From positions 1 through 48,839 of the forward strand of contig CAYXMH010000027.1 in NCBI GenBank assembly GCA_964466115.1: a stretch of DNA of 48,839 nt, written 5' to 3'. The notes under the pieces were generated by a model. The model saw only the letters and a list, made by a program, of their open reading frames with translations. It was not told where the DNA came from and searched no databases. Numbering within the stretch: the stretch's first letter is position 1; every line of letters begins with the position of its first letter. This DNA is from Pseudolysobacter sp964466115 (GTDB lineage: Bacteria; Pseudomonadota; Gammaproteobacteria; Xanthomonadales; Rhodanobacteraceae). The translations under genes were made by a program, and so were the position numbers. Shown piece after piece: positions 17,578 to 26,832 of the stretch.

Positions 17578-17985
17578 ATGAATAATTCCGCTTTAATTTT
17601 TTGCGTGAGCTTTTTTTGGGTGGTCGGTTATGCGCAGGCGGGAGAGTCATCCGCCGCCAAAGCGCCAATGAGTAAGCCGGTGATCGCAGCGCAAGTAGAC
17701 CAGGGGATGCGCGCCTACATTGATCCGGTAACCGGTAAGTTGACCTCAACCCCACCCACGCAGGTGCAGCGCGCGCCTGCGCCACCGGAATTTCAATCGG
17801 ACCGCTCCAAAGTGACTACGGAGATTCGTGAGGACGGCACCGAGATCGATTATCTCAATGGTCAAGGTGAACAAGCGATCGTTGCGCATCGCGGGGCGGA
17901 CGGTAAATTGGAAATGATCTGCACGGACGTCGCTGAATCGAAAACCACGCCGCAACAGACGAAGGATCAGAGCAATGAGCGCTAA
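17578..17985 (+). CDS. Small secreted protein of unknown function
   Basis: A 135-residue protein with an N-terminal signal peptide (ALIFCVSFFWVVGYAQA, cleavage around residue 21) and a short mature part. This begins with MRAYIDPVTGKLTSTPP at about 43-60 and continues with a polar segment EIREDGTEIDYLNG. A single Cys lies at EMICTD near the end. I do not recognise the family. The Y-I-D-P-x-T-G phrase recalls short secreted proteins that sit beside protease-associated-domain proteins in Lysobacterales, by memory only. Its end overlaps the start of the following metalloprotease gene by 11 bases, so the two are likely one transcription unit and perhaps work together. Confidence 0.7.
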   Translation: MNNSALIFCVSFFWVVGYAQAGESSAAKAPMSKPVIAAQVDQGMRAYIDPVTGKLTSTPPTQVQRAPAPPEFQSDRSKVTTEIREDGTEIDYLNGQGEQAIVAHRGADGKLEMICTDVAESKTTPQQTKDQSNER

Positions 17986-19467
17986 GATGCCATGGCTGAT
18001 GCCTTTGATGTGCCTTGCGTTTGCGCTCTTCTGCGCACTAGGCGCAAGCGCCACCACGATTACCGTCATTAATAACGACGGCGCCGGTGAAGGGTTCAAC
18101 GATCCCGGCGCTGCTGTTTCACCAGCGCCAGGCAATCCCGGCGCCACACTCGGTGCGCAACGGTTGTTTATTTTTCAGCAAGCTGCCAATCAGTGGGCGG
18201 CATTGCTGAATTCTACGGTGGAAATCCGCGTGCAAGCCGCGATGAATCCGCTGACTTGCAGCGGTACCTCGGCGACCTTAGGTTCAGCAGGTCCGGTGTC
18301 CACCGCCAGCAACTTTACTGGCGCGCCACGGGTTAATATTTCTTACGCGATTGCCGAAGCGAATGCGCTGGCCGGTTCGGATTTAACGCCGGGCAGCGAC
18401 GATATTACGGCTCAATTCAATGTCGATATCGACAATGGCACTTGCTTAACCGGTGTTGCCGGTTGGTATTACGGAACCGATTCCAGCTCAGTGCCGAGCA
18501 ATCGGGTGCCCTTGTTACCGGTGGTGTTTCATGAGTTGGGCCATGGCCTCGGGTTTATCTCACTCGTTAGCACCAGTACCGGCGCCTATTTGTCCTCGCG
18601 GCCACCGATATGGAGCAGTTATTTGTTTGATGAAGGAACGGGTCAGCTTTGGAATGCGATGAACAATGCGCAACGCTTAACCTCGACCACCAACGATCCA
18701 AACCTAGTATGGACTGGGCCGCGTGCGAGCAAACAGTCGACCAAGTTTTTGGGTAGGCAGCCGAAAGCAATCTCAATACGCCGGCCGGAATTGCCGGGCA
18801 ATACGACGTGCAAACGGCTTCTTTCGGACCCACCGTGCCCTTAGCCGGCGTCACTGCCGATGTCGTTCTCGTGAACGACAATGTGGCAGGTGCCATCGAC
18901 GGCACGCATCCAACGGCCGGCACCGTCAATGACGGTTGCGAGACACCGTTCACGAATGCCGCGCAGGTCGCAGGCCATATCGCTTTGATCGATCGCGGTT
19001 ACTGCAATTTTTCGGTAAAAGTAAAAAACGCTCAGTTGGCTGGCGCGGTTGCGGTATTAATCGCGAATAACGTGGCGACAGGTTTACCGCCGATGGGCGG
19101 CAGCGACGCCACCATCACCATCCCTTCTTATGGAATCACGCAGGCTTTGGGCACTTCGATGAAATCGAACCTGCCAGCACCCGGGGTGAATGCCACGTTG
19201 GGTTATGGCACCGATTTGGCCGGCACCAATCAAGGTTGCGTCAGGATGTATGCGCCAAACCCAGTGGAGTCGGGCTCTTCGGTATCGCATTTTCATTCCG
19301 CAGCCAATCCGAGTTTGCTGATGGAGCCATCGCTAAACACGTCGATTTTCAATAGGGTCGATTTGACCTTACCGCTGTTTCAAGACATCGATTGGAGTAC
19401 CAATCCCGAAGACATTCTATTTATCGACGGTTACGACGATAACCCGTGCCAGCACGTGCAGCCGTAA
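17975..19467 (+). pseudogene. Secreted PA-domain metalloprotease, frameshifted
   Basis: Two reading frames together make one secreted protein of about 497 residues. The first (17975-18844) carries a signal peptide (LAFALFCALGASA) and a zinc site HELGHGLGF near residue 188. The second (in frame from about 18757) carries a protease-associated domain with NAAQVAGHIALIDRGYCNFSVKVKNAQLAGAVAVL, then a C-terminus containing LFIDGYDDNPC. The homologous second part starts with an in-frame AESNLNTPAGIAGQYDVQTASFG that no start codon explains. A TAG at 18754-18756 in the second frame places the shift between there and about 18790, consistent with loss of one base. Either the gene is dead or the base call is wrong. 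It follows the small secreted protein with overlap. Confidence 0.8.
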
Positions 19468-19854
19468 GTCGAACGGGTAGTCACCGTAAAAGTATTGGGC
19501 AATCAATGCAGCGCTGATCGTGCCGGTGGCTAGCCAATAAACTGTGGTATATCCAAACTAGGAAAAAATGGGTTGCGGTTGTTTCCGGAGCGCACAGCGC
19601 CGTGAAACAGAAATTTCGATGTATTCATTACAAGTGCATAATTTCATTTCATAGGCGTCGTCATTCCCGCGAAAACTGGAATCCAACTTTTGGCCTCATG
19701 TGGGCTGATGGATTTCCGCTTTCGTGGGAATGACGATAATGAGTTTTGAAGTGAAAATGGAATTGATCATCGCCACCGCTCTGCCTTAATTCTGCCCTAA
19801 ATCCTCCTCATTCCCCTGCTGCAATAACGCTCAGACCCTATCAGGAGCGCGCCC
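19468..19854. other. 387-bp gap between the PA protease and creD
   Basis: No credible gene was found here. The middle contains an inverted repeat at 19659-19735. The right end holds the creD ribosome binding site CAGGAG at 19841-19846. The first 190 bases show no structure I can name. Confidence 0.6.
19659..19735. repeat. Palindromic repeat, GTCATTCCCGCG family
   Basis: Arms at 19659-19685 and 19709-19735 (27 bases each, about four mismatches) read CGTCATTCCCGCGAAAACTGG and its complement, around a 23-base loop. This GTCATTCCCGC type is a widespread dispersed bacterial palindrome. A longer relative lies at 34566-34711. Confidence 0.85.
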
Positions 19855-21192
19855 GTGGCAGTCAGCACCATTTTCCAATCCGTAACCCTCAAGGTGCTTG
19901 GCATCGGCTTTCTGGCACTGCTGATGTTGATTCCATTGACGCAAGTACAAGACTTGATTCGCGAGCGCGAAGGGTTGCGTCGCGCGGCAATCGCGCAGAT
20001 CGCGCAGCGTTGGGGTAGTGCGCAAATGATCGGTGGTCCGTTGCTGGTTATTCCAAAGAGCTACAAAATCGAAACCAGCACCGGTTGGCATACCACGGAT
20101 GTTTCCGATGTTGTGTTGCCGGATCGGCTGGAGATTTCGGGCCAATTGGTAGTGGAGCAGCGCCATTACGGTATCTATTCCACGCCGGTCTATACCGGTG
20201 ATTTAAAAGTGCACGCGCATTTTTTGCGTGCCGATCTAAAAGCATTAAAGCGCGATGATTTGGATGTTGAATTGAAGCGTAGCGAGTTGCGGCTGCCAGT
20301 AACCGATGTGCGAGGATTACGTCGGGTAGCGAAAGTGAGTATGAATGGTTTGGAGGTTCCCACCGCGCCAACCAGCGGTGAAGTCGCGGGAATGAGCGCC
20401 ATCGTCGTGCCGATGGATGCTAAACAGATCGGGGCGGAGGGCTTTGATATTGATATGGAGCTGACCTTAGCCGGTACAGAGTCCTTGCAGTTTTTACCAT
20501 TGGCCAGGCACAGCGATGTGAGTCTTACAGCACCCTGGAAAGATCCGAGTTTCGTCGGAGCCTTTTTACCGGCGGAGCGACACTTCAACGCGGAGCAATT
20601 CGATGCGCATTGGCAGGTGCTCGACCTGAATCGCCGTCTTGGACAACACTGGGAAGAAGATAAGGTGAGCCACACCGATTTGGCCAACGCCGCGTTTGGG
20701 GTGGAGTTATACCAGCCGGTCGGTTTGTACCAGCAGAATACGCGTGCAGGGAAATACGGTGTGCTGTTTATTGGGCTCAGTTTTTTGACGTTTTTCCTAT
20801 TTGAAGTGCTGCGGCGTTTGCGCGTGCATCCGGTGCAGTATGTGCTGGTGGGTTTGGCGCTTTGTACGTTTTATGCGGTGCTGTTGGCTTTGTCGGAGCA
20901 AATCGGTTTCACCTGCGCCTACCTGGTTGCCGCGATTTGCGTTGTGCTGATGGTGGCCAGTTACGGCAGCGTAATGCTGGGTGGGCGGCGTCATGGAGTG
21001 ATGCTGGGCGGCTTGTTGGCAATGGTGTATGGCTTGTTGTATGGGCTGGTGGTGAGTGAACAGTATTCCCTGCTAATGGGGTCCATCGCCCTATTGGCCA
21101 CGATTGCGTTGATGATGTACCTGACGCGGCGCGTGGACTGGTATGGATTAAGCTCGCGTGAAGAGCTGGTAGCCACGCCGCGGCAAGCCTGA
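19855..21192 (+). CDS. creD: Inner membrane protein CreD
   Basis: A 445-residue CreD-family protein. One membrane helix at about 12-32 is followed by a large soluble region (about 35-300) with the conserved start LREREGLRRAAIAQIAQRWG-like segment and a run of beta-rich sequence (PVTDVRGL, FLPLARHSDV, WKDPSFVGAFLP). A cluster of five or so helices fills the C-terminus (about 303-425). CreD is linked in other species to envelope stress and beta-lactam response through CreBC, but no creBC genes lie nearby. The start is GTG, with ribosome binding site CAGGAG. It is followed by tsaB after 12 bases and is probably co-transcribed with it. Confidence 0.9.
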   Translation: MAVSTIFQSVTLKVLGIGFLALLMLIPLTQVQDLIREREGLRRAAIAQIAQRWGSAQMIGGPLLVIPKSYKIETSTGWHTTDVSDVVLPDRLEISGQLVVEQRHYGIYSTPVYTGDLKVHAHFLRADLKALKRDDLDVELKRSELRLPVTDVRGLRRVAKVSMNGLEVPTAPTSGEVAGMSAIVVPMDAKQIGAEGFDIDMELTLAGTESLQFLPLARHSDVSLTAPWKDPSFVGAFLPAERHFNAEQFDAHWQVLDLNRRLGQHWEEDKVSHTDLANAAFGVELYQPVGLYQQNTRAGKYGVLFIGLSFLTFFLFEVLRRLRVHPVQYVLVGLALCTFYAVLLALSEQIGFTCAYLVAAICVVLMVASYGSVMLGGRRHGVMLGGLLAMVYGLLYGLVVSEQYSLLMGSIALLATIALMMYLTRRVDWYGLSSREELVATPRQA

Positions 21193-21204
21193 GAGAATCG
21201 GTCT

Positions 21205-21909
21205 ATGAACCTATTAGCGATCGAAACGGCGACTGAGATGTGCTCGGTCGCTTTGTGGACTAACGGCGAGATCTTGGAGCGTGCCGAATTGGCGCCACGC
21301 AGGCATGCGGAGTTGGTATTGCCGATGATCGCGGACCTATTGGCGCAAGCCGGTATTGCGCGCAGCGCGCTCGATGCGATTGCTGTGGGTCGCGGGCCGG
21401 GGGCGTTTACCGGTGTGCGCTTAGGCGTGTCTTTGGCGCAAGGTTTGGCGTTGGGCCTCGACATTCCGGTATTACCGGTATCATCGCTCGCGGCATTGGC
21501 GGATGCGGCACCGAACAACGGCGCTGCCATATTAGCCACCATCGATGCGCGCATGGGTGAGGTGTATTGTGGGGTGTATCGACGTACACCCAATGGTGGT
21601 ATCGAATCAATCCATGCCGAAAGCGTAGGCCCCGCAGAAAAAATCCATTTACCGGAACTTGCGCAATGGAACGTTATTGGGTCCGGTTGGAATGTATATC
21701 GGGAGGCTTTGCAACAACACCTTACCGGCACAGTGTTTTGGTCCGATGGAGCGCGTTATCCGCAAGCGCAAGCGATTGCGCGCTTAGCCGAGCCTTTGTA
21801 CCGCGTGGGTGCCGGGTTGCTGCCGGAGCTCGCTTTACCGGTGTATTTGCGCGATAAAGTGGCATTGACGATTGAGGAGCGCCGGGCCGCGGCGGCATTA
21901 ACGCAATAG
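21205..21909 (+). CDS. tsaB: tRNA threonylcarbamoyladenosine biosynthesis protein TsaB
   Basis: A 234-residue ASKHA-fold protein that pairs with TsaD (and TsaE) in making t6A at position 37 of ANN-decoding tRNAs. The N-terminus MNLLAIETATEMCSVAL and the block VGRGPGAFTGVRLGVSLAQGLALGL are diagnostic. The length is normal. The start follows a GAGAG ribosome binding site. It follows creD by 12 bases. The last 12 bases overlap the end of the convergent mgtE gene, so read-through from either side would make antisense RNA. Confidence 0.95.
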   Translation: MNLLAIETATEMCSVALWTNGEILERAELAPRRHAELVLPMIADLLAQAGIARSALDAIAVGRGPGAFTGVRLGVSLAQGLALGLDIPVLPVSSLAALADAAPNNGAAILATIDARMGEVYCGVYRRTPNGGIESIHAESVGPAEKIHLPELAQWNVIGSGWNVYREALQQHLTGTVFWSDGARYPQAQAIARLAEPLYRVGAGLLPELALPVYLRDKVALTIEERRAAAALTQ

Positions 21910-23259
21910 CAGCAGCGTGCTTAAACCTAAGAACGAAGCAAACCCGCAGCAGTCGGTAACGGTGGTTAGGATCACACCGCCGGCGAGCGCCGGATCGATC
22001 GATAGGCGCCGTAACAGCAGGGGAATCGCCACTCCGGATAGGGCCGCCGCCACCAGATTGATTACAATCGCGGCACCGAAGCACAAGGCCAATACATCGT
22101 CGTGAAAGATCAGCCAGACGGCGCAGCCGACGACCAACGCCCATAGAATGCCATTGGCCAAACCGACCAAAAGCTCCTTGCGCAGCAATGGGATGGCATT
22201 GCGAAAACTGACCTGATCGAGCGCCAAGGCGCGCACCATCAAGGTTAGCGTCTGCGTTCCCGCAACGCCGCCCATGCTGGCGACGATCGGCATTAATACC
22301 GCGACCGCGACGACTTTTTGCAATATCCCTTCGAAGTTACCAATCACCCAGGAAGCCAAAAATGCCGTCAAAAGATTGATGCCAAGCCAAATCGCGCGTC
22401 TTCGGGTGGTGCGTGGAACGGGGGCGAATAGGTCTTCGTCTTCATCAAGACCCGCGGCAGTCAGCACTTGGTGCTCAGCTTGTTCGCGGATGATGTCCAC
22501 CACATCATCGATGGTGATTTGTCCAATTAGCACATTGTTCGCATCGACCACCGGGGCGCTGACCCAGTCATGGTCCTCGAACTGTTTCGCGACCTCAGGT
22601 TCAGGCGTATCAGCATGGAAAGCCGGCGCGGTGTCGTCGATTAAGCGGTTGATCGGGGTGTCCGGATCGGCGGTCAGCAGGGACGCCAACGAAATGCGCC
22701 CGAGATATTGCTTGCGCCGGCTGACGACGTAGATGTGGTCGGTGGCCTCGGGCAACTCGCCGCGAAAGCGCAAATAACGCAACACCACGTCGACATCGAC
22801 GTCGGCACGCACCGTCACCACATCCGGATTCAACAAGCGCCCGGCGGTGCCTTCCTCATACGCCAACATGCGCTCCAGGCGTTCGCGGTTCTCGCGGTCC
22901 ATCGATTTCAGCACTTCCTCGATGACCGTGTGCGGCAAATCGCCCATCAGATCGGCAAGATCGTCGATATCCAGCGTTTCCGCCGCCGCGACGATTTCGT
23001 CGGTGTCCATGTCGGCGAGTAAGTCTTCACGCACATCATCGTTAACGTGCACTAAGACTTCGCCATCGTCTTCCGGATCAACCAAACCCCAGACGATTTC
23101 GCGTTGATCGGGCGGCAATGATTCGAGCAGATTGCCGATTTCGGCCGGCGCCAACGTATTGACCAAACGCTTGACCGGTCCCAAGCGACCCGAATCCAAC
23201 GCTTCGGCGAGCAGCTTAAGCTGCTTGGCGGCTTTTTCGTGGCGGGCAATGTGGGCCAT
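21898..23259 (-). CDS. mgtE: Magnesium transporter MgtE
   Basis: A 453-residue Mg2+ channel/transporter. The N-terminal helical MgtE domain spans about 1-130 (LAPAEIGNLLESLPPDQRE, acidic sensor residues such as MDTDE). Two CBS domains span about 135-260. About five membrane helices from 285 onward carry the pore motifs PIVASMGGVAGTQTL and DPALAGGVILTTVTDCCGF. Cytosolic Mg2+ binding to the N-terminal and CBS parts closes the pore in this family. In Xanthomonas, as I recall, mgtE directly follows ptsI. Here a 7-kb cassette lies between them. The end overlaps tsaB tail to tail. Confidence 0.95.
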   Translation of the reverse strand: MAHIARHEKAAKQLKLLAEALDSGRLGPVKRLVNTLAPAEIGNLLESLPPDQREIVWGLVDPEDDGEVLVHVNDDVREDLLADMDTDEIVAAAETLDIDDLADLMGDLPHTVIEEVLKSMDRENRERLERMLAYEEGTAGRLLNPDVVTVRADVDVDVVLRYLRFRGELPEATDHIYVVSRRKQYLGRISLASLLTADPDTPINRLIDDTAPAFHADTPEPEVAKQFEDHDWVSAPVVDANNVLIGQITIDDVVDIIREQAEHQVLTAAGLDEDEDLFAPVPRTTRRRAIWLGINLLTAFLASWVIGNFEGILQKVVAVAVLMPIVASMGGVAGTQTLTLMVRALALDQVSFRNAIPLLRKELLVGLANGILWALVVGCAVWLIFHDDVLALCFGAAIVINLVAAALSGVAIPLLLRRLSIDPALAGGVILTTVTDCCGFASFLGLSTLLLLR

Positions 23260-23285
23260 AACTTCCTTGAGAGTGAATCGCTAAC

Positions 23286-24464
23286 TTAAGGGTGGTGCGC
23301 CGTGTCGATGGGGTTTGTCGCGTTGTTTTCGGTTATCGCGCCAGTATCCTTGACGGACTGGTAAAGCAGCTCATTCAGTTTTGGCAGCAGGACTTCGGTT
23401 AGGCGGGCCCGACCGACGATGTTATTGTGGTACAAATCGAAGAATGTTGTGCAATCGGTTTCCTCGCCGTTGTTGAACAACTCAGTGTAATCCAAAACGT
23501 GGATAAGCCCTTCTTTTTCCAAGGGCTCAAGAATTGATCGCGCCCACTCGTGCAGGCCGGTTCCCAATAGATCATTCGTCCAAATTCTGTGCACCGGCAT
23601 AAATACAACGATCGGCGGTTGCCGCCAATGCAATTGCCGCAATTGCCCTTGGATCAAGGTTTGGGTTTTTTTCATCCACGGTGGTAGTTCGTGGCGCATC
23701 AGTTCGTGAAAATCGATGCCTTGCTGGGCTCCGGCGCGCACCTGGGTGCACTGGTCAAGCACGCTCTTAAGATGGGCGTCTGCGGATACATCAATCGCAT
23801 CGCAATCCGGTACGTGCTTAAGCTCGATACCGCACAAATTAAAGGATTCGTCGGCGTTGTTGAACAATACGTTCGCCGGTGGAATGGCGCGATAGTGTAA
23901 AAGTTTTACTTGGCGCTGGATCGGGTGCCGCACCAGGTCTTGGATGTCCTCGCGATAAGCGAACAAGGCGGAATAAAGGCCGTAGGTGGCGAGGTTGTTG
24001 CGATCAAACGGAACGTGTTCCGCCATCCAGGTGGTGTCGGACAAGGTATGGAACGGATAGGCGATGCCGAGTTCGTATTCACCGTTGCCGGCGAAGATGA
24101 AATCCTGTATTGATAAGGCGATAACGCCGCCGCGGATTTCCGGGTGATGCTGCGCGAGCCACTGGGTAAATACGCCAATGCTCATCCAATGCGTTCCCGG
24201 CATGCTGAGGTTGGCATGGGTAAAACCCAAGCTCTGCGCCGCACGCTTCACCAATTGGTGGTCGATGCCGTATTCCGGGCGCGAGCTACCGATCGTAACG
24301 AAATCGATCGGTTCCAGCGCCTTGTCCTCAAGCGCCCGTTTAATGCGGATGCTGGTTCCGGCGTGGCTGAGCGGGTATGCAAAGCGCTCCCATACACCCA
24401 TCCGAAACAACCATTCGGTCAGCGCCAGCAACAGCAAAGGTATGACGAACTTCAGGTAGCGCAT
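23286..24464 (-). CDS. SGNH/DltD-like secreted acyltransfer protein
   Basis: A 392-residue protein with an N-terminal signal-anchor (LKFVIPLLLLALTEWLF) and an SGNH-hydrolase fold: Ser in TIGSSRPEYG (S60/S61), GTHWMS near 90, and the C-terminal D343-x-x-H346 pair in FFDLYHNN. This is the pattern of DltD, AlgJ and AlgX-like partners that move an acyl group onto an extracytoplasmic polymer after an MBOAT protein carries it across the membrane. It ends just before mgtE and follows the MBOAT gene by three bases, so the two are one unit. The substrate is unknown. Weak sequence match to any named partner means the function is inferred from fold and context. Confidence 0.75.
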   Translation of the reverse strand: MRYLKFVIPLLLLALTEWLFRMGVWERFAYPLSHAGTSIRIKRALEDKALEPIDFVTIGSSRPEYGIDHQLVKRAAQSLGFTHANLSMPGTHWMSIGVFTQWLAQHHPEIRGGVIALSIQDFIFAGNGEYELGIAYPFHTLSDTTWMAEHVPFDRNNLATYGLYSALFAYREDIQDLVRHPIQRQVKLLHYRAIPPANVLFNNADESFNLCGIELKHVPDCDAIDVSADAHLKSVLDQCTQVRAGAQQGIDFHELMRHELPPWMKKTQTLIQGQLRQLHWRQPPIVVFMPVHRIWTNDLLGTGLHEWARSILEPLEKEGLIHVLDYTELFNNGEETDCTTFFDLYHNNIVGRARLTEVLLPKLNELLYQSVKDTGAITENNATNPIDTAHHP

Positions 24465-24467
24465 AAA

Positions 24468-25871
24468 TTAAAATTGAAAATAAATAAAAGGTATTGTCGT
24501 GCCGGGAGTGAACCAGATTAACGCCAACAGGATCACGCTCATCGCGAGCGCGAACTTCGGGCCGCGGTCCACGTTCAAGCGATGCTTGAGCTTTCCATAA
24601 AAACCTAGGAACTGACTTGCAACCAGCATCAGGATTAATAGCGCAAGGCCAAGATGGGTTCCGGCGATAAAATCGTGGGTGGTTGCGCGGAATAAATTGC
24701 GCAGCATTGCCAGGCTGTCCTCCAGGGTTTTCGCTCGGAAAAAGATCCATGCGAAGCACACCAGGTGAAAAGTTAGGAACCAGCGCACGCAGCGCATCAG
24801 CGCCGTTGGCGCGTTCCAGAACGGCAAACGGAACAGCAGCAGTCGTTCCATGACCAGATAGCTGCCGTGCAAACCGCCCCAGATAACAAAGTTCCAGCTT
24901 GCACCGTGCCACAACCCGCCCAGCAGCATGGTGATCATCAGGTTCAGTAACGTGCGCCACTGGCCTTTATGGCTCCCACCCAAGGAAATATACAAATAAT
25001 CGCGCAGCCAACGCGATAACGTCATATGCCAGCGACGCCAAAAATCCTGAATGCTTTCAGCGATGTATGGGTAATTGAAGTTTTGTGGGAATTCGTAACC
25101 TAACAACAAGGCACAGCCGATCGCGATATCGGTGTAGCCGGAGAAGTCGCAATAAATTTGGAATGCGAACGCATAAACAGCAAGCAAGGTGGTCCAGAAA
25201 CCCGCGCCCGAGGGATGATCGAATACGGGATCCACCACCCCGGCAAGACTGTCGGCGAACACCATCTTTTTAAGGAAACCGAATGCGATCAACACCAATG
25301 CACGCTGTGCTTTAGCGAAATCAACGCGACGTTCGCGGTCGAGTTGTCCGAAGAACTCGCTGGCGCGCACGATGGGTCCCGCTTCCAATTGCGGGAAGAA
25401 CGCCACTACCAGGGCGTAATCCAGCAGGTTGCGCCGCGGCGGCAGCACGCCGCGGTAGACGTCAATGGTGTAACTCAAGCTTTGAAAGGTATAAAACGAA
25501 ATACCCACCGGCAACAATACGTCAAGCGGTGTGATGTGCACAGCCGAATTCATCACGATGGCACCCTGGTTAATGCTGTCGATTATCCAATTCGCGTATT
25601 TAAAAATGCCGAGGAAACCCAAGTTCACCAAAACACTGATGGCGATCAGGCGCTTGGGTTTGGCGCTGACCGCCAAACGCAGACCGATCAAATAGTCGAT
25701 TAGAGTCGAGAACCAAATCAGCAGTAAATACTCCCAATGCCATTGGCCATAAAAATAGTAACTGGCGAGCAGCAACATCCATTTCTGCGCCGTGGGGTAC
25801 GGCCTGAAATATTGGTTTAACGTCAGAACGACGAGAAAGAAAACAACAAAATGCAAGGAATTAAACAGCAT
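24468..25871 (-). CDS. MBOAT O-acyltransferase (AlgI/DltB family)
   Basis: A 467-residue polytopic membrane protein of the membrane-bound O-acyltransferase family. The AlgI blocks are clear: PVGISFYTFQSLSYTIDVYRG (121-141), FFPQLEAGPIVRA (158-170), FWRRWHMTLSRWLRDYLYI (277-296) and GGLWHGASWNFVIWGGLHG (318-336), with conserved His at 322 and 335. These proteins hand acetyl or another acyl group across the inner membrane for modification of alginate, cellulose, peptidoglycan, teichoic acid or capsule. The partner SGNH-like gene follows by three bases. No alginate or cellulose synthesis genes are near, so the target polymer is not known. Confidence 0.92.
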   Translation of the reverse strand: MLFNSLHFVVFFLVVLTLNQYFRPYPTAQKWMLLLASYYFYGQWHWEYLLLIWFSTLIDYLIGLRLAVSAKPKRLIAISVLVNLGFLGIFKYANWIIDSINQGAIVMNSAVHITPLDVLLPVGISFYTFQSLSYTIDVYRGVLPPRRNLLDYALVVAFFPQLEAGPIVRASEFFGQLDRERRVDFAKAQRALVLIAFGFLKKMVFADSLAGVVDPVFDHPSGAGFWTTLLAVYAFAFQIYCDFSGYTDIAIGCALLLGYEFPQNFNYPYIAESIQDFWRRWHMTLSRWLRDYLYISLGGSHKGQWRTLLNLMITMLLGGLWHGASWNFVIWGGLHGSYLVMERLLLFRLPFWNAPTALMRCVRWFLTFHLVCFAWIFFRAKTLEDSLAMLRNLFRATTHDFIAGTHLGLALLILMLVASQFLGFYGKLKHRLNVDRGPKFALAMSVILLALIWFTPGTTIPFIYFQF

Positions 25872-26002
25872 CGATACGTTCCGCTTTTTTTATAGTTATG
25901 GGGCGCATTCCGATTTCATTACGATAAAAAATTATCTCGCAGTGGCTGCAGGTACAGCCTCGCTATTTTTGTGGGTTGCCAATCCAAAGCAGCCAACGCA
26001 TT

Positions 26003-26797
26003 TTAAGCAGCCTTGATCAGTACCAATTCAAATGCTTGGCCATCCTCGCTGGTTGCATCCCAATGTGCTACTTCCAGTCCGACGGCAGGGGCGTGCTTAG
26101 CGAACCAGGTTCGTGACAGGTAACTGATGTGCGCCGGCACGTGAAGATATGAGTATTCCAACCAGGGTTTAATGCCTTGTTGCGGATCCCAATTCACCGG
26201 ACGAAACGGGGCTGTCACAAACAGCTTTCCACCCGGGAGCAGGCGCCTGGCAATGCGGTTCAGCATATCTTTGGGTTCAATCAGGTGTTCGATAACATGG
26301 GTCATCGAGGCGAGTTTGAATACGGGTTGATCGGGAATCGCATCAATGGTGCCGACGACGTAACTGTCCACCCAAGCGCAATGGGATGCGCATTCGGCGC
26401 TCACATCCTGGGCGACGGTAACCACACCCGGTTCCAATGCCTTGCAGGCACGCGATACCCAAGCAAGACCCGCGCCGATTTCGAGAACGCTTTCGCCGCT
26501 GGCCGGAAGCAGCTTCAGATTGCGCATTGATGTGGTGTAATACTCGAGGATTTTCTCAACTTGGATAGGATCGGTATAGTGTGCATCGGAGAATTGCACG
26601 GAATCTTCATACAATTGTTTAAGATCGAGCTGTGTCGGCGTAGGGCTTAGATAAACGCCATCGCAACCGTCGCAATACACCAGTGCGAATTTTGCAGTAT
26701 GGAATTTGCCGGGATGCGTGGTTGGCACAGGGCCTAACGGGCGAATGCCCCGCTGGCCGCACATTGGACACCGTTTCCCAAATAACCGTCGCAACAT
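26003..26797 (-). CDS. SAM-dependent methyltransferase with N-terminal zinc ribbon
   Basis: A 264-residue protein. An N-terminal treble-clef or zinc-ribbon type motif has C10-x2-C13 (CPMC) and C42-x2-C45 (YCDGCDGVYL). A class I methyltransferase domain follows with motif I VLEIGAGLAWVSR (104-116), an acidic motif II near AQDVSAEC, and HVIEHL near 167, then LLPGGKLFVTAPF. Proteins of this design are common in O-antigen and sugar-biosynthesis clusters, where they methylate nucleotide sugars or glycans. It diverges from the first 2OG oxygenase gene with only 35 bases between the starts. A 130-base gap separates it from the MBOAT gene. Confidence 0.85.
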   Translation of the reverse strand: MLRRLFGKRCPMCGQRGIRPLGPVPTTHPGKFHTAKFALVYCDGCDGVYLSPTPTQLDLKQLYEDSVQFSDAHYTDPIQVEKILEYYTTSMRNLKLLPASGESVLEIGAGLAWVSRACKALEPGVVTVAQDVSAECASHCAWVDSYVVGTIDAIPDQPVFKLASMTHVIEHLIEPKDMLNRIARRLLPGGKLFVTAPFRPVNWDPQQGIKPWLEYSYLHVPAHISYLSRTWFAKHAPAVGLEVAHWDATSEDGQAFELVLIKAA

Positions 26798-26832
26798 GAT
26801 TCATCCCACTTCGATTTACTGCACATAATGCC

